From: Rhodobacteraceae bacterium Alg231-30
GTDB lineage: Bacteria; Pseudomonadota; Alphaproteobacteria; Rhodobacterales; Rhodobacteraceae
DNA length: 64,000 nt
Direction: 5' to 3'
Assembly: GCA_900143615.1 (NCBI GenBank)
Contig: FREU01000004.1
Coordinates: 124,001 to 188,000, forward strand
The notes beneath the pieces were generated by a model. That model ran no database searches and had not been told where the DNA came from. It worked only from the letters and a program-made list of their open reading frames with translations. The position numbers and the translations under genes were made by a program. Of the stretch, positions 25,946-34,290 are shown one piece after another; position 1 is the first letter of the stretch, and each line of letters begins with the position of its first letter.

Positions 25946-27550
25946 ATGATTGGCGCATTGGCATTAGCAACAGTTTTAGGTGGCAGCCTCGCAATGGTTG
26001 CAATTGACGACGCACTTGATGACACCACAGGCGATGACACGTTAGACGGCGATCAAACCGACGAACGATTTTTTGGCGGCGAAGGCGACGACCTGATCCA
26101 CGGCGGCGCTGGCAATGACCATATATATGGCCAGACCGGCAGCGACACCGTATCAGGCGGCGAAGGCCAGGACACCATCGCCATGGGCGAGGGCAATGAT
26201 TTTTACGGCTTTGACGGAACAGACGCCACTAACGAAGCTGGTGACGATCTGGTGCGTGGCGGTCAGGGGAATGACTGGCTGCAAGACGCAGATGGCAGCG
26301 ACACACTTTATGGTGGGTTAGGCGATGATATCCTCATTGGCGCTGGCGAGGAGACCGATGCAGACGCTGACCTATTGGGCGGCGGCTATGGGGATGATGT
26401 GATCATTGGCGACAATGGCGACACCATCAATGGCGGCGCGGGGGATGACACATTTGGTGTCTTATTCACGTTTGGCAATGGCGCCGATCCGGTGACACTC
26501 TCCGACTACGATCCCGCCAACGAAGCCCTCACCATTGCTGTTTCCGACGATCTTGAACTGGATTCCTTGGAATGGCTGGTCAACTTTGATCCACACACAG
26601 GCACCGCGACAGTAGATATCTGGGGCGTGCGCCTCACCGAAGCGGGTCCCGTCAACGTGACCGCTGAAACCGCCGTGGTGTTGCAAAACATGACCGCCGA
26701 GTCAGCCGCCGCAGTATCGCTAACCCTGTCTGATTCAATGGACGACATCACAGCACCGGATGACAGCCCACAACAGCTCAGCACAGGCGACGACAGCTTT
26801 GACGGCACGGCCGCAAATGAAGTCGTCCAAGGCAATGGCGGCGCCGATACACTTAACGGCGCGGCTGGCGATGATACATTGATGGGCGGCGACGGCAACG
26901 ACAGCATCAATGGCGGCGCTGACGATGACCGGCTGGTCGGGAATTCCGGCAACGACAGCTTTTCCGGCGGTGAGGGCGACGACACCCTCGTGATGGGCGA
27001 AGGTCATGACACCTATGGGTTTGACGGCACCAATGCGACGTCTGAGGCGGGTGATGACATCGCACGCGGTGGCACCGGCAATGACTGGCTGCAAGATGCT
27101 GAAGGGGAAAACACCCTTTACGGCGGGCTCGGAGATGACACCGTCATTGGCGCGAGCGAGACAGGCAATGATACCACGGCTGATCTGTTGGGCGGCGGCT
27201 ACGGTGACGATCTGATCGTGGGCGACAACGGCGACATTATGAATGGCGGCGAAGGTGAGGATGCCTTTGGTGTGGGCTTTACCTTTGGCGCAGGCTACGC
27301 ACCGGTGACAATCACTGATCTGGATGCCGAAAACGAAGCCATCACAATTGCACTCACCGATGACATGACGCTGGGATCAATGGATTGGTCGGTTGACCAC
27401 GATCCCGAAACAGGTGTTGCGACAATCGATATCTGGGGGGCACAGGACATCGGCAGCGGGCCAGTGCTGCTGCCAGTTGAAACCGCCATCGTGTTGCAGA
27501 ACGTGACCGCCGCAGACGTCGCCAATCTGTCGATTGCGTTCAACTACTGA
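25946..27550 (+). CDS. RTX-type calcium-binding repeat protein with internal duplication
   Basis: 534 residues, strongly acidic. An N-terminal hydrophobic stretch (IGALALATVLGGSLAMVAI) could be a signal or anchor. It is followed by hemolysin-type nonapeptides GGxGxDxxx (GGEGDDLIHGGAGNDHIYG and others) that bind Ca2+ as a beta-roll in secreted proteins. Residues ~80-265 and ~350-534 are copies of one unit: MGEGxDxYGFDGT-ATxEAGDD, GNDWLQDA, DLLGGGYGDD, then a non-RTX beta domain ending ETAxVLQNxTA. No adjacent type I secretion genes. No enzymatic domain is seen; a surface or matrix protein is the simplest reading. Confidence 0.88.
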   Translation: MIGALALATVLGGSLAMVAIDDALDDTTGDDTLDGDQTDERFFGGEGDDLIHGGAGNDHIYGQTGSDTVSGGEGQDTIAMGEGNDFYGFDGTDATNEAGDDLVRGGQGNDWLQDADGSDTLYGGLGDDILIGAGEETDADADLLGGGYGDDVIIGDNGDTINGGAGDDTFGVLFTFGNGADPVTLSDYDPANEALTIAVSDDLELDSLEWLVNFDPHTGTATVDIWGVRLTEAGPVNVTAETAVVLQNMTAESAAAVSLTLSDSMDDITAPDDSPQQLSTGDDSFDGTAANEVVQGNGGADTLNGAAGDDTLMGGDGNDSINGGADDDRLVGNSGNDSFSGGEGDDTLVMGEGHDTYGFDGTNATSEAGDDIARGGTGNDWLQDAEGENTLYGGLGDDTVIGASETGNDTTADLLGGGYGDDLIVGDNGDIMNGGEGEDAFGVGFTFGAGYAPVTITDLDAENEAITIALTDDMTLGSMDWSVDHDPETGVATIDIWGAQDIGSGPVLLPVETAIVLQNVTAADVANLSIAFNY

Positions 27551-27581
27551 CCGCTCTCTTCTAAGACGCACATCACCTGTT

Positions 27582-27605
27582 CGCAGGCGGCCATTCCCGC
27601 CTGCG
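27582..27605 (+). terminator. Hairpin after the RTX gene
   Basis: CGCAGGCGG and CCGCCTGCG pair perfectly around CCATTC, 31 bases past the stop; no clear T-run. Confidence 0.5.
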
Positions 27606-27654
27606 TCTCGGCCCGCTACTCTCCGGACTGATCACGTTACACTGGAGAGACACC

Positions 27655-28452
27655 ATGGCCGCCCGCATGCCCACCTATTTTATCTCCCACGGCGGAGGAC
27701 CTTGGCCTTGGCTGCCCGACATGGCCGAGGCACTGGCCCCTTTGGCGCAGTCTCTTAGCGCCATGCCCAGCGAGCTACCACGCCCACCCAAAGCCATCCT
27801 GATGATCTCGGGACACTGGGAAACCGAGGATGTCTCGGTCATGAGCGCGCCCAACCCGGCGATGGAATACGACTATTTCAACTTTCCCGCCCACACCTAT
27901 GACATCACCTACCCTGCCCCCGGTGCGCCCGATCTGGCCAAACAGGCCGCCGAACTGATTGCCCAAGCAGGCCTGCCGGTGCGTCTTGATCCCTCCCAAG
28001 GCTTTGATCACGGAACCTTTGTGCCCGCCTACGTGATGTATCCCGCCGCAGACATCCCGCTGTTTCAGGTCTCCCTGCGCCACAACTACGATCCGGCCCA
28101 GCACTTTGCTCTGGGCCGCGCGCTTGCCCCGTTGCGCGATCAGGATGTTCTTATCATCGGTTCCGGCCTCAGCTATCACAATCTGGCAATGTTCGGCCCC
28201 AAGGCGCGCAAACCCTCCACCGAATTTGACACATGGCTCACCCAGACGCTGGCCCTGCCCGCCAGCGAGCGCACCGCCGCCCTTCTGAATTGGGAGAGCG
28301 CTCCCTCCGCCCGTATCTGCCACGCCAAGGAAGACCACCTCGTCCCCCTCTTTGCCGCATTGGGCGCTGCCGAAGACGCCACGGCAACCCGCACCTATCA
28401 TCAGACCGAAATATTTGGCGGCGTCACCGCCTCAAGCTTTCGCTTTGGTTAA
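27655..28452 (+). CDS. DODA-type extradiol dioxygenase family protein (LigB superfamily)
   Basis: 265 residues of the class III extradiol dioxygenase family (YgiD/DODA). Metal-ligand motifs are present: PTYFISHGGGPWPW near the N-terminus, ISGHWE (about 58-63), GFDHGTFVP and the YHNLAMFG block. Family enzymes use Fe2+ or Zn2+ to cleave catechol-type rings such as L-DOPA; the bacterial substrate is usually unknown. GGAGAG lies at good spacing. No aromatic-degradation genes are adjacent. Confidence 0.88.
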   Translation: MAARMPTYFISHGGGPWPWLPDMAEALAPLAQSLSAMPSELPRPPKAILMISGHWETEDVSVMSAPNPAMEYDYFNFPAHTYDITYPAPGAPDLAKQAAELIAQAGLPVRLDPSQGFDHGTFVPAYVMYPAADIPLFQVSLRHNYDPAQHFALGRALAPLRDQDVLIIGSGLSYHNLAMFGPKARKPSTEFDTWLTQTLALPASERTAALLNWESAPSARICHAKEDHLVPLFAALGAAEDATATRTYHQTEIFGGVTASSFRFG

Positions 28453-28561
28453 GGAGCATACAAAATACCCATTATCCCTCTAGGCACGTCAGCCTGTCGT
28501 AAGCTAAATCATCCATAAAGCACCCGCCGCAAAGAGCGGGGCGCAACGGGATGGTCGTAGG

Positions 28562-29863
28562 ATGAAGAAAACTGGTTTGGCTCTGGTCGCTTTGGCGCTC
28601 TGTGCGCCTTTCATTTGGTGGCCCTCAATCGCACAGGGTCGCGACGGAATTGCCCTGTTTAGCCAATATCTCGGCCTTGGCGCCTTGATTGCGATGGCCT
28701 TTAGCCAGCTGATCGCCACCCGTTGGCGCGGGATCGAGGCCGTTTTTGGCCCCTTGGATCAATCTTACCGACTGCACAAATGGCTGGGCATCGGCGCGAT
28801 GGTCGCGGTGTTGCTGCACGACACTATTGATGCTGAAATGCGTGGCCTTGGGGCGGAAACCGCGTTGGTGGAACTGGCTGAAACCTTGGGCGAGATAAGC
28901 CTCTATGGCCTCTTGATCCTAGTGGTCATCACCATCGCCACCTTCATCCCCTACCACCTGTGGAAATGGACACACCGTTTTATCGGCATTTTCTTTGTGA
29001 TGGGGGCCTTTCACTACCTGTTTATCCTGAAACCTTTCAAAAACGGCGACCCTTTAGGCCTCTATATGGCGGTTGTTCTGATCATAGGCCTCGCAGCCTA
29101 TGTCTGGACCTCGGCCCCGCGCCGCTTTCGGCCCTCCCGCCCCTATGAAATCTCCAAGATTACCCCGCAGGGCGACGCCATCGCGGTGGATCTGCGCGCC
29201 CAAGGTCGTCCACTGCACCACCAAGCAGGGCAATTTGCATTCTTCCGCTTCTCTGGCGCAGGTGTGAACGAACCCCACCCTTTCACCATTTCAGCAGCCC
29301 CTCAATCAGACGGCGATCTGCGCCTCACCATTGCGCCGCTGGGCGATTTGACCGCGCGTATCTCGCGCGCTCTGGCGGTCGGACAATCGGTTACGGTCGA
29401 CGGACCTTTCGGGCGCTTTGGTCGTGCCAAAGGCGCGCAAGTCTGGATCGCGGCAGGCATCGGCGTCACACCTTTTGTTGCGCTCGCGCAGGCCATGACA
29501 GAAACCGCCGATCCCGTCACCATGATCTACTGCATCCGCGATGCGGCCTCGGCGGCCCATGTGGACGAGCTCACCCGGCTTGCCGCCGAAAACCCGAATC
29601 TGACACTGGTGTTATGGCAAAGCCGCGAGCGTGGCCGCTTCTCCGCTAAAGCCATGACAGAATTTGTAGGCGAGCTGTCTACGAAAAAGGTTCTGTTCTG
29701 TGGCCCCGTCGCCATGCGCCGCGATCTGTCGCGCACCCTGCCAACTCTGGGTGTGTCGCAGAAAAACTTCCACTACGAGGAATTTGAAATCCGCACCGGC
29801 CTCGGTCTACGCCGCTTTGCAGGCTGGCTCTGGGAGCAGCGCGAGAAACGCCAAAGTAGCTAG
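28562..29863 (+). CDS. Ferric-reductase-like transmembrane flavoprotein
   Basis: 433 residues. The N-terminal half has about six TM helices with His residues suited to haem binding (YRLHKWLGIGAMVAVLLHD and KWTHRFIGIFFVMGAFHYLF). From ~residue 195 it is a ferredoxin-NADP+ reductase module: FAD motif HPFTISAAP, NAD(P) motif GIGVTPFVALAQAM, and C-terminal LFCGPVAMRRDL. It should move electrons from NAD(P)H across the inner membrane to an unknown acceptor (ferric iron, oxygen or a periplasmic partner). Orientation and neighbours do not identify the acceptor. Confidence 0.88.
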   Translation: MKKTGLALVALALCAPFIWWPSIAQGRDGIALFSQYLGLGALIAMAFSQLIATRWRGIEAVFGPLDQSYRLHKWLGIGAMVAVLLHDTIDAEMRGLGAETALVELAETLGEISLYGLLILVVITIATFIPYHLWKWTHRFIGIFFVMGAFHYLFILKPFKNGDPLGLYMAVVLIIGLAAYVWTSAPRRFRPSRPYEISKITPQGDAIAVDLRAQGRPLHHQAGQFAFFRFSGAGVNEPHPFTISAAPQSDGDLRLTIAPLGDLTARISRALAVGQSVTVDGPFGRFGRAKGAQVWIAAGIGVTPFVALAQAMTETADPVTMIYCIRDAASAAHVDELTRLAAENPNLTLVLWQSRERGRFSAKAMTEFVGELSTKKVLFCGPVAMRRDLSRTLPTLGVSQKNFHYEEFEIRTGLGLRRFAGWLWEQREKRQSS

Positions 29864-29895
29864 GCTGGGCACATAGGCTTAGACATCACACGGCT

Positions 29896-30522
29896 TTAAG
29901 CCGCTGAACTCCCTGCCGCACTAAGCGCCGCACGCATGGCCATCTCGGGGGACGCCAAAACCGGCAGACCGAGATCGGACAGCAGCGGCGCAGCCGCAGC
30001 CATGCTGGCTTGGGCCAACACAATACATGCAGGCTTGTCGCGCAAAACCTGCGCGCGCACGCCTCCGGCAATACAGGCAGCAAAAGCTTCGGTTTCCCCC
30101 GCCTCAAACAGCGGCCAGAACTCGGACAGATCCAGCATCGTAACCTCCGCCGCCCCGCCCTGCGCGGCAACCGCCGCATTCAGCAACGCCAGCGACGGCG
30201 CGCGTGTGCTTTCAAGGGCGTAAACCATCAACAGTGCCCCGCCGATCCGCGCAGCCGCCTCCATCATAGGGGTGTCGATGCGGATGGCCCCCGCCTGCGC
30301 GGCAACCGGCCCCAAGGTTGTGCAACTGCACAAGACCACGCCGTCCGAGGTGGCAATCGCCTCGGTAATTTCATCGGCCAAAGCCGCATCAATGCCGCCT
30401 TGCGCGCGCGCCAACCAATCCTCGCGCACAAGATGGGTCAGCTCGCATTTTGGCGAGAGCCGCTCGCGCAGCGTGTCAAAGGTGGCAACATGCGCCGCAG
30501 AGGTATGCAATAACGTGATCAT
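29896..30522 (-). CDS. Asp/Glu racemase superfamily protein
   Basis: 208 residues. The first active-site Cys is in VVLCSCTTLGPVA (about 80). The second usual Cys position is replaced: the strand reads ACIVLAQASM. That makes a classical two-cysteine racemase doubtful; members with the LAQASM ending are poorly characterised. The start is placed at 30522, because the longer reading to 30576 would run into the terminator of the upstream malyl-CoA lyase gene. No strong ribosome binding site. It converges on the ferric-reductase-like gene. Confidence 0.75.
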   Translation of the reverse strand: MITLLHTSAAHVATFDTLRERLSPKCELTHLVREDWLARAQGGIDAALADEITEAIATSDGVVLCSCTTLGPVAAQAGAIRIDTPMMEAAARIGGALLMVYALESTRAPSLALLNAAVAAQGGAAEVTMLDLSEFWPLFEAGETEAFAACIAGGVRAQVLRDKPACIVLAQASMAAAAPLLSDLGLPVLASPEMAMRAALSAAGSSAA

Positions 30523-30559
30523 GGCAAAGATGAACCATAGAGGCGCTGTGACGCGCAAC

Positions 30560-30586
30560 AAAAAAGGGGCCACCAAGGCCCCCTTT
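30560..30586 (-). terminator. Terminator of the malyl-CoA lyase gene
   Basis: GGGGCC-ACCAA-GGCCCC, followed on the minus strand by six T residues, 20 bases after the stop. Confidence 0.85.
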
Positions 30587-30605
30587 CATCACCTGTACCT
30601 GCGCT

Positions 30606-31565
30606 TTAACCTGCCGCAATCAGCTCGGCCTGCGCCACAACAACTTCGGCCTGCTTGATCGAGGCAATGTCCACAAGGCGACCTTTGTAAACGGTGGCAC
30701 CTTCGCCATTTGCCTTGGCCTGTTCCATCGCCGCCAAAATCTCACGCGCCTCGCGCACAGCTTCCTCAGACGGTGTGAACACCTCATTGGCCAGCGCGAT
30801 CTGTTTGGGGTGGATCGCCCATTTGCCAACCATACCCAAAGTGGCCGAGCGTTTGGCCTGTGCGATATAGCCCTCATCGTCTGAGAAATCACCAAACGGC
30901 CCGTCCACTGGCAACACACCATGCGTGCGGCACGCGGCAACAATCGCGGCCTGCGCCCAGTGCCAAGGATCAGACCAGTGTTTTGCGCCGTCGCGCACCA
31001 TATAATAGTTTTCCTGCGTACCCCCGATCCCGGTGGTCTGCATGCCCATCGAGGCCGCAAAATCTGCCGCCCCAAGGCTCATCGCCTGCATACGTGGCGA
31101 GGCGGCGGCGATTTCTTCCACATGGGCAATACCGGCCGCAGATTCGATAATGACTTCAAAGCCAATCGGTTTTGTGCGCCCCTTGGCGCGCTCAATCGCG
31201 GTGACCAGCGCGTCGACCGCATAGATGTCTGCGGCGCAGCCCACTTTGGGGATCATGATCTGATCAAGGCGATCGCTCGCCTGCTCGAGCAAATCAACCA
31301 CGTCACGATACCAATACGGCGTGTCCAGACCGTTGATGCGCACGGACAACGTCTTGGTGTTCCAGTCAATTGTGTTGATCGCCTCAATCGCATTGGCGCG
31401 GGCAACGTCCTTATCCGAAGGCGCAACCGAATCCTCGAGATCGATGTTGATCACATCCGCAGCCGAGGCCGCCATTTTCGCAAACAATTTGGTGTTGGAG
31501 GCAGGGCCAAACAGCTGACAACGGTTCGGGCGGGCTGGCGCGGCAGGCTGGATGCGAAAGCTCAT
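30606..31565 (-). CDS. mcl1: L-malyl-CoA/beta-methylmalyl-CoA lyase
   Basis: 319 residues of the CitE/HpcH lyase family, very close in length and motifs to Rhodobacter Mcl1. That enzyme cleaves (3S)-malyl-CoA and beta-methylmalyl-CoA to acetyl- or propionyl-CoA plus glyoxylate in the ethylmalonyl-CoA pathway. Visible motifs: CQLFGPASNTKLFAKMAASAADVINIDLEDSV (metal-site Asp/Glu), MIPKVG, VIIESAAGI and the ADFAASMG block. The catalytic C-terminal GKWAIHPKQI is present. The upstream region contains several palindromes suited to an acyl-CoA-responsive regulator. Confidence 0.93.
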   Translation of the reverse strand: MSFRIQPAAPARPNRCQLFGPASNTKLFAKMAASAADVINIDLEDSVAPSDKDVARANAIEAINTIDWNTKTLSVRINGLDTPYWYRDVVDLLEQASDRLDQIMIPKVGCAADIYAVDALVTAIERAKGRTKPIGFEVIIESAAGIAHVEEIAAASPRMQAMSLGAADFAASMGMQTTGIGGTQENYYMVRDGAKHWSDPWHWAQAAIVAACRTHGVLPVDGPFGDFSDDEGYIAQAKRSATLGMVGKWAIHPKQIALANEVFTPSEEAVREAREILAAMEQAKANGEGATVYKGRLVDIASIKQAEVVVAQAELIAAG

Positions 31566-32070
31566 GTGAAAGACCTTTGGGTAATGAAGTTGCGTGATGT
31601 TCGCGTAAATCGGTATGAAATTACGCGGCGATACGCAAGGAAATTTTGCGATTGCAGCAAATTTGCCGCTGCGTCGCAGCGAATACCGCTAAGACAGGCT
31701 GATTTGAGCAAGGGATCCAGCATTGCGACATTTTGGTCATTTTTACGGCGCAATGATTGACCTAAAATTTCAAGACCCTTCGCCCATATAAACAAGGCAC
31801 AGCTGGATGGCACATGAGTATGCTCACGCTAAAACGGGGCCACCAATTCGTAATTGGATCGCATTTCGCGTGCCTGGCGATACGAGTCGGCGAGCGAGCG
31901 CGGATGCGGTAAATATTATACACCACTTACTGACCTAACGGTGAAATCTTCGAGCAAAGCAATAAATGTCACAGAAATCTTGCGCATAAATTTTGAGATG
32001 CCCTCAATTCGCGATGACATTGCGCGATCAAGCGAGGAAGATTTCGATCAAGACATGGAAGGACTCCGAG
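31566..32070. promoter_or_regulatory. Long divergent intergenic region, mcl1 / dgcN
   Basis: 505 bases, A/T-richer than its surroundings, with no convincing gene. Near mcl1 are three clustered inverted repeats: CGCAA-N7-TTGCG (31634-31650), GCAAATTTGC (31657-31666) and CGCTGCG-T-CGCAGCG (31667-31681). TTTGC and GCAAA half-sites recall the TTTGCAAA-type sites of ScfR/PccR/RamB regulators of acyl-CoA metabolism. The dgcN-proximal half has no obvious site. Confidence 0.5.
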
Positions 32071-33072
32071 ATGATTGAAACACCGTATCTGCTTTTTCTG
32101 GGCGACGCGCCTGACCAACTGGCCGCCAAAGTTGCAATTGGCATCAAAGACTGGCGTCCGGAAAACGCTGTCGGGCAATTGCGTATGGACGGCTGCAAGG
32201 CTGATCTGGGCTTGGCCGATATGACCCTGCAAGACGCCAAGGCCGCTGGCGCCAAGACGCTGGTGATCGGCGTTGCCAACCGCGGCGGTGTGATTAGTCA
32301 GGCCTGGAAAAAAGTTCTGGTGATGGCGCTGGAAGAAGGTTTTGATCTGGCGTCCGGCCTACACAACCTGCTGCGCGACGAAGCCGATCTGGTGGCTGTC
32401 GCTGAAGCCTGCGGCCGCAGCCTGCATGATGTGCGCGTGCCCGAAGTGGACTACCCGATTGCCAACGGTGTCAAACGTCGCGGCAAACGCTGTCTCGCCG
32501 TGGGCACCGATTGTTCAGTGGGCAAAATGTACACTGCCTTGGCGATGGACCGTGAAATGCGCGAGCGCGGCATGAAGTCGACCTTCCGCGCCACAGGCCA
32601 AACCGGTATCCTGATCACTGGTGACGGCGTGCCGCTGGATGCGGTGATTGCCGACTTTATGGCGGGATCAGTTGAATGGCTCACACCTGACAATGACGAC
32701 GATCACTGGGATCTGATCGAAGGTCAGGGCTCGTTGTTTCATGTGTCCTATTCGGGCGTGACCATGGCTTTGATCCATGGTGGGCAGCCTGATGCGTTGA
32801 TCCTCAGCCATGAGCCGACACGCGAACATATGCGCGGCTTGCCGGATTACACGCCCCCCAGCCTTGAGGCGCTGCGCGATACGGCGTTGACGCTGGCGCA
32901 GGTGGGCAATCCGGACTGTAAGGTGGTTGGGATTTCGGTCAACACACAACACATGGGTGAAACTGAGGCGGCGCAATATCTGGCGCAGCTTGAGGCGGAT
33001 ATGGGCCTGCCGGCCACCGATCCGTTCCGCTTTGGTGCGGGCAAGCTGGTGGATGCACTCGCAGCCGTGTAA
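32071..33072 (+). CDS. dgcN: D-glutamate N-acetyltransferase DgcN
   Basis: 333 residues of the DUF1611 family. Members of the DgcN group acetylate D-glutamate in a marine D-glutamate catabolic pathway, feeding the racemase DgcA. A P-loop-like string LAVGTDCSVGKMYTALAM is near residue 145, and ATGQTGILITGDGVPLDAVIADF follows. ATG 32071 follows GGAAGGAC; a longer reading to 31993 is rejected for lack of a ribosome binding site. The gene is 83 bases upstream of dgcA on the same strand. The assignment combines family recognition with the diagnostic dgcN-dgcA pairing. Confidence 0.88.
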   Translation: MIETPYLLFLGDAPDQLAAKVAIGIKDWRPENAVGQLRMDGCKADLGLADMTLQDAKAAGAKTLVIGVANRGGVISQAWKKVLVMALEEGFDLASGLHNLLRDEADLVAVAEACGRSLHDVRVPEVDYPIANGVKRRGKRCLAVGTDCSVGKMYTALAMDREMRERGMKSTFRATGQTGILITGDGVPLDAVIADFMAGSVEWLTPDNDDDHWDLIEGQGSLFHVSYSGVTMALIHGGQPDALILSHEPTREHMRGLPDYTPPSLEALRDTALTLAQVGNPDCKVVGISVNTQHMGETEAAQYLAQLEADMGLPATDPFRFGAGKLVDALAAV

Positions 33073-33095
33073 AGCGCGCACAACACAGTCAGGAC

Positions 33096-33145
33096 GCGGG
33101 GGGCCAGCCCCCCGCACCCCCCGGGATATTTAGAGCAAGAGGAAG
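33096..33145 (+). repeat. GC hairpin plus CCCCC-G-GGATATTT repeat, copy c
   Basis: GCGGGGGGC-CA-GCCCCCCGC (33096-33115) is followed by CCCCCCGGGATATTTAGAGC and a GAGGAAG that serves as ribosome binding site for dgcA. It is the third copy of the element at 5499 and 13679, here lying inside an operon. Confidence 0.6.
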
Positions 33146-33155
33146 ACGCGCGATT

Positions 33156-34121
33156 ATGGAAGTCTCTGTCACACGCGATGTATTTAAGTTGGCGCAGGTG
33201 TTTACGATTTCGCGCGGCTCGCGCACCGAAGCCAAAGTGCTGACGGTGCGGATTGCCAAAGATGGTTTTGTTGGCACAGGCGAATGTGTGCCTTATGCGC
33301 GCTACAACGAGACTTTGGAGAGCGTAACCGCCGAGATCGAGGCGCTGCCGGCAGAGTTTGATCGCGAGGCGCTGTATGATCTGTTGCCCGCGGGTGCGGC
33401 GCGCAATGCGGTGGATTGTGCGTTGTGGGATCTGGAGGCCAAGACTGCGGACAAGCGCGTTTGGGAATTGGCTGGACTGCCGGCACCTCTGCCGGAAATG
33501 ACCGCCTATACGCTCTCACTGGACACACCCGAAGCCATGCAAGCGCAGGCCGCCAAAAACGCGTTTCGCCCGCTGCTCAAAATCAAACTGGGCACGCCGG
33601 ATGATATGGTCCGCTTGGAAGCCGTGCGCGCCGGTGCGCCGGATGCCACCATCATAGTGGATGCCAATGAAGGCTGGTCCGCCGAAGTTTACGCCGAGCT
33701 GGCACCGCATTTGGTACGCCTTGGCGTGGCGTTGGTGGAGCAGCCCCTGCCCGCCGGAGAGGATGATGCGCTGCTGGGTATGGAGCGTCCGGTGCCTGTC
33801 TGTGCGGATGAGAGCTGTCACGACCGCAGCTCGCTGGCCGGATTGAAAGGCAAATATGATGTGGTCAACATCAAGCTGGATAAAACCGGTGGGCTGACCG
33901 AAGCGCTGCGCCTTCGTGATGCGGCCATCGCTGAGGGCTATCAGGTGATGGTTGGCTGCATGGTCGGCTCGTCTCTGGCGATGGCGCCGGCAACTTTGGT
34001 CGCCCAACGCGCGATGGTCACCGACCTTGATGGGCCGCTGTTGCTGGCCGAGGACCGCGATGTGCCGCTGGTGTTTGACGACGCCGGAGTGCACGGCCCT
34101 GACGCGGCACTCTGGGGCTAA
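33156..34121 (+). CDS. dgcA: N-acetyl-D-glutamate racemase DgcA (enolase superfamily)
   Basis: 321 residues of the dipeptide-epimerase-like branch of the enolase superfamily. Catalytic and metal residues are in place: KIK (K142 and K144), D169 in VDANEGW, E195 in VEQP, D218 in ADES and K240 in NIKLDKTGG. In the dgcN context it should racemise N-acetyl-D-glutamate to the L form rather than epimerise L-Ala-D/L-Glu. GAGGAAG upstream comes from the repeat element. The family alone would allow a dipeptide epimerase, so the call depends on gene context. Confidence 0.88.
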   Translation: MEVSVTRDVFKLAQVFTISRGSRTEAKVLTVRIAKDGFVGTGECVPYARYNETLESVTAEIEALPAEFDREALYDLLPAGAARNAVDCALWDLEAKTADKRVWELAGLPAPLPEMTAYTLSLDTPEAMQAQAAKNAFRPLLKIKLGTPDDMVRLEAVRAGAPDATIIVDANEGWSAEVYAELAPHLVRLGVALVEQPLPAGEDDALLGMERPVPVCADESCHDRSSLAGLKGKYDVVNIKLDKTGGLTEALRLRDAAIAEGYQVMVGCMVGSSLAMAPATLVAQRAMVTDLDGPLLLAEDRDVPLVFDDAGVHGPDAALWG

Positions 34122-34290
34122 ACCCACGACGCAGGCCGTACAGATCAGGCCAAAACAACAATGAAACCCCGCATTGCGTGCACGCCACGCAACGCTCTGC
34201 GCCGAACTCTCTGGTTTTGATGAAAGCCAGTTGCGATTCTCTGCGCCATGGCCCAAACCGTGGGCGATTTATTGAGGAAGGAAGACCCCG

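Noticed and set aside
31854..32078. 74-codon frame upstream of dgcN
   Set aside because: No ribosome binding site, no family resemblance, overlaps the supported dgcN start region.
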